Notes under the pieces: generated by a model
What the model saw: only the letters and a program-made list of their open reading frames with translations
What the model was told of the DNA's origin: nothing
The model's database searches: none
Shown: positions 57,298-64,000 of the stretch, in pieces
Position numbering within the stretch: the stretch's first letter is position 1
Layout: each line of letters starts with the position of its first letter
Assembly (NCBI RefSeq): GCF_901000735.1
Contig: NC_081547.1
Coordinates: forward strand, 18,166,838 to 18,230,837
Direction of reading: 5' to 3'
Length of the DNA: 64,000 nt
DNA from: Corylus avellana
Lineage: Eukaryota > Streptophyta > Magnoliopsida > Fagales > Betulaceae
Translations under genes and position numbers: made by a program

Positions 57298-60200
57298 TCA
57301 AGCAATAGATTTAACCAAAATCTTGGGCATCATTCTTGAGTTTCCCAATTCCATCTCTTGGGTAGTTTGTTGGCCTTCGCTACTTGAGACAGAATGGAGC
57401 ATAGCAGACTCGCTGCTAGGTCCACTGTACTCACTAGTGCCTTGTTCTTGGCTTTCTAGTGCCATCTTTCTAAATTTCTTCAAGTTCTCCTTATACTGGC
57501 TAATCTCATAATCCGTGCTCTCAAACGAACCGAATGCTCTGCTGTGCCCAGGTTTCACTCCCTCACTTTGATCATCTAGAGAAAGGCTGCCTTCCAAAGA
57601 TCGAACTATCTGCTTTTATCAAGAATGGTATTAGGGTCATATGCCATCATATAGAATAATTTGGCTTATGAATTTTCAAATTGGAATATCTCAATTCCAT
57701 AAATGTGCTGGTGAATTTGAACAAACCTATNNNNNNNNNNNNNNNNNNNNNNNNNNNNNNNNNNNNNNNNNNNNNNNNNNNNNNNNNNNNNNNNNNNNNN
57801 NNNNNNNNNNNNNNNNNNNNNNNNNNNNNNNNNNNNNNNNNNNNNNNNNNNNNNNNNNNNNNNNNNNNNNNNNNNNNNNNNNNNNNNNNNNNNNNNNNNN
57901 NNNNNNNNNNNNNNNNNNNNNNNNNNNNNNNNNNNNNNNNNNNNNNNNNNNNNNNNNNNNNNNNNNNNNNNNNNNNNNNNNNNNNNNNNNNNNNNNNNNN
58001 NNNNNNNNNNNNNNNNNNNNNNNNNNNNNNNNNNNNNNNNNNNNNNNNNNNNNNNNNNNNNNNNNNNNNNNNNNNNNNNNNNNNNNNNNNNNNNNNNNNN
58101 NNNNNNNNNNNNNNNNNNNNNNNNNNNNNNNNNNNNNNAATGCCAACTATTTCTAGTAGGTACCCATACTCTTTCCCACTGTCCGTTCGTTTAAAAGAGC
58201 AACATTTGCTGTTAAAGTACAGGCCAGTGTATATTCTCACAAGGATGTATAATGTGGGAAAAAAAGAAAAGAGACCTGAAATCAATAAGACAGACACACA
58301 CATGCACCTATACACACAAACACACCCAATAGAACANNNNNNNNNNNNNNNNNNNNNNNNNNNNNNNNNNNNNNNNNNNNNNNNNNNNNNNNNNNNNNNN
58401 NNNNNNNNNNNNNNNNNNNNNNNNNNNNNNNNNNNNNNNNNNNNNNNNNNNNNNNNNNNNNNNNNNNNNNNNNNNNNNNNNNNNNNNNNNNNNNNNNNNN
58501 NNNNNNNNNNNNNNNNNNNNNNNNNNNNNNNNNNNNNNNNNNNNNNNNNNNNNNNNNNNNNNNNNNNNNNNNNNNNNNNNNNNNNNNNNNNNNNNNNNNN
58601 NNNNNNNNNNNNNNNNNNNNNNNNNNNNNNNNNNNNNNNNNNNNNNNNNNNNNNNNNNNNNNNNNNNNNNNNNNNNNNNNNNNNNNNNNNNNNNNNNNNN
58701 NNNNNNNNNNNNNNNNNNNNNNNNNNNNNNNNNNNNNNNNNNNNNNNNCCAAACCATCATTGCTTTTAAGCATTTAGACTGTTTCAAAACTAGACTTCAT
58801 GGCAGCACCATAGCTTTGTCTAAACAACACAGAAATGGATCTTACCCAAAGCTTCCCATTACCCGGGTGGAGACATGAGTATCAGTATCTAATGAAAACT
58901 TGGCAAGCCCAAAATCTGCAACCTGAACAAAAGATCCAGTTCCATTATCATATCATAGAATTTAATTTTAGACAAGACCAGACAAAATTGAAGTTTTTCC
59001 ATATAACTCATCATATGCAAAAAGCAACTAGGCAATTAAATGACAAGCAAAACCTTATATTTTTTGTGGGTAGAGGAGGCAAAAGAGAATCAATAATTTT
59101 AATGGTCATGGCAGCTTGTTCTGGAAGTATTTTGAGCCATGATCAATCCCCACGGATTTAAATCTAGAACTTCAGAAACTCAATTGCAGATATAGATGGA
59201 GTAGCAAAAAGTCACAAGTAAATGCGCGCACACCCTAGGTGAAGACAAGAGTTTATTTAGGGGAGGAAATTAGGTTGAATTAAAATCTAATTAAAATCTT
59301 AAAAAAATGTATCGTCTAACTATTGATTTATGAATTAATCTTCAAGTTCTTACAGAAACATGTTTTTTATAGCACCATCGAAGTCGAAAAGTTGTAATAT
59401 AACTGAATTAGTACGTACAAAAATACATCTACTCAACTTTAAAATTCAAATGTACAAAAAGAAGAAAATTAATATCAATAATGTTAATTGTACTCAATGA
59501 TCTTCTAGCAAATAAAAATAATATTATTTCACATAATCAGTTAATCAATCATCATAACTCAAAAGAAATGCTCAATGCTTACTCAATCAACTTCCAATAT
59601 TCCAAAAGAGTAATATTATATAAATAGTTTTTGATAAGTAATATTATTCAAATATTTTTACAAATATACAAGGTATATATTTAATAATTTAAAGCTTTTG
59701 CAACTACTTCACATTTGCAAGTTCTTTGAATTTGTGTCCAATCCTACTAAAAGAGGTAATAGAATATGAATATCAATCATAAATTTTAAAATATATATAT
59801 ATATATATATATATAAAAGCTCAAATTTAATTAACAAATGCAGGTAGGAAAAAAAAAAAAAAGAAGATTGAAGCTTAAAGGAGAGACATTTTACAGAATT
59901 CAGAAGTACAAAAAATTCAAGCAAATTTTAATCAACACATGCACAACATTCAAGAAAATACACACAATTAGACAAAAAATAACATTTTTTAGTGATCCAT
60001 ATTTACTAAAAACCTAAAAAAGTCCAATGTTTCCCTCTTTTCTATTCCTCTAATTTCTAAGCAAATCGAACATATAGAATAAGATGCAACAAATCTTTTC
60101 CCATTCTTGACTCATTCTTATTTTTTTATCTGCGATTATTAAGGGCTGCTGGACTGAATTTTCATCTGTGATGTTTTCCTTCTTGAGTCTCCCTTGCAGA

Positions 60201-63200
60201 CACTGACATGCATATACATATTTGGAACTTAACCAAGAATCATATTAAAAAACTAATAAACCCTACCTTTGCATCAAAGTTAAAATCAAGAAGAATATTA
60301 GCTGCCTTGATGTCACGGTGAATAATCTTGGGCTGACCTGAAGTTAAAATTAGCTCAAAAGGAGAGTGAACCTAAAACCAGAAAAAAAATTATTAAGGTT
60401 TGCAATGTAAAGATTCTACAGAAAGGAAACTCACAGTCCTCATGCAGATATGTCAATCCTTTTGCAGAGCCTAGAGCTATTTTCATTCTGGTTGGCCAGT
60501 TCATAGTTGGTCTCTCCTTTCCTGCAATGTCATTTTTCTACAATAAAATGGTGTATAGTAGTTTGTGAAGTACAAATAAAGTTACTCCCAAATCAAATTG
60601 TAGAAACCTCGATCTCAATCCTAACATTACTTTGTGATCCAACTAACCATTAAACTCTAGAGTAGAGGATCGCTATTTGAATCCTAATTGAAATGACAAC
60701 CAGAGGATATGACATGCATGTGACTTTGAATAACCAAATAGGCTATTTTTACAATGTCTTTCTTACATAGGTTAATTAAAAGAGATGCTACACATAGATC
60801 TATTGTACATATATATGAGGTCCATCTCTTTAGCAAATCAACCATTGTTGTGGGACCTACATGTCAGCATTGTGTATAGAAGTTATTATATCAGCAATGG
60901 TGTCTTTACCCATGATAAATTAAAATTATTGTTGCCCCCAAATTTTGGATATAATCACCAGGTTTTTTTTTTTTTTTTTTTTTTTCTTTATTTCTATATA
61001 TATTTTTTTATGAATTGTTAAAGATATATGCCTAAGACAAATCTACTAACTAATTTTATCTATTTTATTCAAATGTTATAACTATATTATAGTCTCATCT
61101 TTATTATACTTATAGTACTTCAGGAGCTAATGAAACTATTTTAGTGAAATTTAATTGCCTCAATTCCGGTGCGATTGCACCAAAAATTCTAGTTCGTTTG
61201 GGATTTCCTTCTTGATCAATAACAACTGCAGCATTGACATAATATCGTAGATGAACAACATATGTACAAGAGATGTAAAAAAAAACACTTCTCGAATTAA
61301 AATAGCTCTTTGTCTCCCATACCAATAGTTTCAATCAATTCACATTTAAGCCAATACTCATTTAGAGACTTGTACCACTAACAAACACTTGAAAAACTAA
61401 ATCAACAAATGATATTTCACATTGCATAAGATTTTTCATTTCTTCTTTATTTCCTTGACAATATATCGGATATATAATCTGCTAAATTTGCTTATATTTT
61501 GACTGTATTTGAAAAAAAAAAAAAATGTGTTCATAGAGATTTGTACATTAACTCAATGAAAGTTTGTTATTTAACATCTATTTCAAAAGTATACTATTAA
61601 AAATAATTTTTTTAATTGCATCTACTACTGCTACTACTAAATTCTTAATTCTTCTCTCTACATATTCTCAGTTTAGCTTTTTTATAAGTTTATGAAGATT
61701 TATTATGTAAATTTTTTTTTTCATTGTCATTCTTTCTATCTCAAGAAATCTTATAATGATTGACTGGCTTACTAATGAATAATGTTAAGCTGTCTCTTTG
61801 CATCAACAAATATCCTGTTCCCATATTCCAATCAAAACAATAGTAAAGATTGGAACCAACAAAGAATTATATTGGGGAAAGCATAACTTTTTGCCCTATC
61901 CTTTTAGCAAAGAGAAAAATTATGTTTGTAAGAACATAAGAGGCAGATATATTTGATACCCAAGAACTACCAATATAAATTGGGGGGTGGGAGGTTAATC
62001 CTATTTTAACTCCCATAGTACTTCTAATCGTTCAAAGGACATGAATCACAACCTATCTCAAGGAAAGGAAATTCCCAAAAGAAAACTCCAAGTTATAGAT
62101 GAGACACAAAATATGGTCAGTCAAAGGACTTACCATGTAGATGAAAATCCAAGGTGGAGTTTGGAACAAACTCATAAACAAGCATTCTCTGTGCCCCAGA
62201 AATGCAGTATCCAACCAGTGAAACAAGGTGCTTGTGATGGACACGACCAATGACCTCAATCTCTGCACTAAATTCACGCTCTCCCTGTGCACTGCCAGAT
62301 TTCAGCTGCTTAATTGCAACCACTTTCCCATTAGGAAGGACTCCTTTATGAACATAACCGAAACCACCTTGACCAAGAAGGTTGGAAGTGGAGAAACCAT
62401 TTGTTGCCATGGCTAATTCCTCAGCCGAAAATGTACTTTGTGAAAGACCTAAGGCATAGCCAGGGGAAGGTGGTGGGATTGGTTTCTCATAGCCCAAACT
62501 ACTACTTGCCGAAGAATGTGCAGGAGGAGTGGAGTCTTGTAACAGTGGAAGACTTGATGCAACTCCAGGGGGAGAAGTTGGCTTGGGAAAAGATGTTACT
62601 TTACCATCTTTTGGTGGTGAAGCATTTTGTTGCCAATGCTGAGGTGCGCGGTCATCTGCAGAAACCAAGATCAGCAAGAAGCTGAATGAGCAGGCATGGT
62701 AAGATACCACAAAAAGTGGCAGTCACAAAATACATAACAACTACATCATAAAATTCAAGTAGATTGGCATCTCCTATAAAATTGAAATAACAATATAATG
62801 TCTTCAATGAGATCCATTGTCCAACCAAAACATAATGATAAAAAAGGGGAAAAGAAAATGAACAATTGAATGCAAATCCTTATGAGGCATGTAAAGGCTT
62901 TCAACATACAATTCCTTCATGGCAGAGAGACATATAGCAGTGTGATCTTCCATCATAGTCAGTTTCATACTGCAAATCAAAAACCAATATACACAGTTCC
63001 ATCTAATCATGCCTTCACTTCGTAAATCCACAAAGGAGTCACCAACCTTGCCTTTGTTGGATTTTTATAACTCATTCTTAGACCAAGCAACCAAATTACT
63101 GTGAATCATAGCTTGACACTCTACCCCTAACAACCATCATAGGAAATTTATTCCTCCATAATCTGCAGTTTCAAGGCATTATAAAGAGGCTCTTACCCCC

Positions 63201-64000
63201 ATTAAACTTTCATGACAGTTCAATTGGCAATTTTATAGATGTCACCCACCTGAAACTTCTCTCGGGCACCTCTACCATAGTTTGTCAGCTGGTCAATTTA
63301 CTGGAAACCTAATCCTTTGAGGATGATAACCACAACTTTGTCAATCATGTTATGTAGCAAAGTTGACTCATAATACTAACTTCAACTCTAGCGTATCAAT
63401 TTTTAGTTTTTTCCATAAGGTTCAAAATATAATTGTGGCCTTCACTAAATGGTATACAGTTTAATAAATATATCCAGAGATTGTTAAATACTGGGCTGAA
63501 AATTTTCTCTTTCATGATCATCTTCACTTCAAAACTCCGAGGTATATGACCACTAGGCCTAACACAGTATAGCACAATTTTGTAGACTGCCATTCGTATA
63601 GTTTTCTGGTTACCTTATACACACATCTTCCCTGAATTCAATCCCTAATTAAGCTTCAGTGATAGTTGCCTGTGGGACAGAGGGAGTAATACTTAAAAAA
63701 CACATACTCATGCACATTTAGTAAGTAAAATTGGGGCGGAATCCCTACATGGTTAATATGGTGGGTTCAGGACAATCAAGGAGAAAATACTTGGAAAACT
63801 TATTGTCTATATCTAAGTGTGTATGTGACACTATGCTTTTTGCTCATCTCTAAATTTTGTATGTGTATATCCAAAAAGGTGTTCCTTGACGTGAGTCGTT
63901 ACTTATGTACTGATAGAGTAATTCAACATACTACACTCTCATCCTACCCCATCTCACTGGGCTGATGTGACAATACACATTAGCCATTAGATTTTTTATT
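57298..64000 (-). CDS. PERK: PERK kinase, copy 2, partial in window and diverged
   Basis: Visible exons match copy 1: exon 8 at 57298-57609, exon 5 at 58846-58922, exon 4 at 60267-60337, exon 3 at 60435-60521 and exon 2 at 62134-62655. Exons 7 and 6 fall in the N gaps. Exon 1, with the membrane span, would lie past 64000. Splice sites are kept and the visible catalytic parts are intact ([35 protein letters not shown]). Exon 2 lacks nine bases in frame (DPFGGAPQ becomes DRAPQ) and has several substitutions. In exon 8 one C is missing from a C run, replacing the last residues [16 protein letters not shown] by [20 protein letters not shown]. The kinase domain could still work. Whether it is expressed is unknown. 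Confidence 0.85.
57731..58138. other. Assembly gap, 408 N
   Basis: By alignment to copy 1 (about 23733-24164) this gap hides PERK exon 7. All long frames across it are artefacts of N. Confidence 0.95.
58337..58748. other. Assembly gap, 412 N
   Basis: By alignment to copy 1 (about 24362-24776) this gap hides PERK exon 6. Confidence 0.95.
59790..59815. repeat. (TA)n microsatellite in PERK copy 2 intron 4
   Basis: Longer than the matching run in copy 1 (about 25808-25821), and lacking the following insert found there. Confidence 0.9.
62656..64000 (-). other. PERK copy 2 intron 1, 3' part
   Basis: Counterpart of 28683-30020. It includes the left arm of the MITE seen at 29934. No coding sequence was seen. 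Confidence 0.7.

Larger units (their letters stand above)
44302..64000. repeat. Segmental duplication, copy 2
   Basis: Same-strand copy of 20372-30020, interrupted by the Tat-type retrotransposon at 46138-56330 and by two assembly gaps. In the stretches I compared by eye it differs by a few bases per hundred. It carries a truncated Rab7 and a PERK copy. The matching sequence still runs at the window end. Confidence 0.95.

Noticed and set aside
57641..58787. Several long frames across N runs
   Set aside because: They exist only because N contains no stop codons.
1..64000. tRNA or rRNA genes
   Set aside because: I saw no cloverleaf-like or rRNA core sequence by eye. A tRNAscan or Infernal run would settle this.

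Overview
The window is nuclear DNA of a flowering plant. Genes carry many short GT-AG introns, and the two recognisable host gene families (RABG3/Rab7 GTPase and PERK receptor-like kinase) are plant types. The rest is plant transposable elements. A woody rosid is my guess; the sequence does not fix the species. Runs of N show it is an assembled scaffold.

Layout. 1-9 kb is a pile of dead retroelements: a LINE ORF1 split by a solo-LTR-like repeat (738-2577), a Copia integrase split by two insertions (4205-5604 and 6088-7701), and a Tat-like LTR with primer site (8173-8960). 9-13.5 kb is AT-rich with small fold-back elements. 13.5-20.9 kb holds an intact seven-exon Rab7 gene (minus strand) whose 5.5-kb third intron carries an antisense LINE and a 190-bp tandem repeat. 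23.3-31.5 kb holds an intact eight-exon PERK kinase gene (minus). 32.6-44.2 kb is a nest of DNA transposons: a dead hAT was hit by a CACTA element, which was in turn hit by another hAT with an 8-bp target duplication. The CACTA element seems to have suffered an internal inversion that splits its transposase within one domain.

44.3-64 kb is a second copy of 20.37-30.0 kb. It carries a truncated Rab7 pseudogene (exons 1-3, with a stop created at an exon junction) and a diverged second PERK gene whose exon 1 would lie beyond the window. A 10.2-kb Ty3/Gypsy element of the Tat type (46138-56330) inserted into this second copy after the duplication. It has two LTRs, a 5-bp target duplication, one long gag-pol frame broken mostly by TAG stops, a gag lacking its capsid core, and a long antisense reading frame with a probable intron.

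I found no CRISPR, operon-like or clearly unprecedented system. The most useful observations are the CACTA inversion, the duplication with its pseudogenised Rab7, the spliced antisense ORF of the Tat element, and the small lesions separating the two PERK copies.
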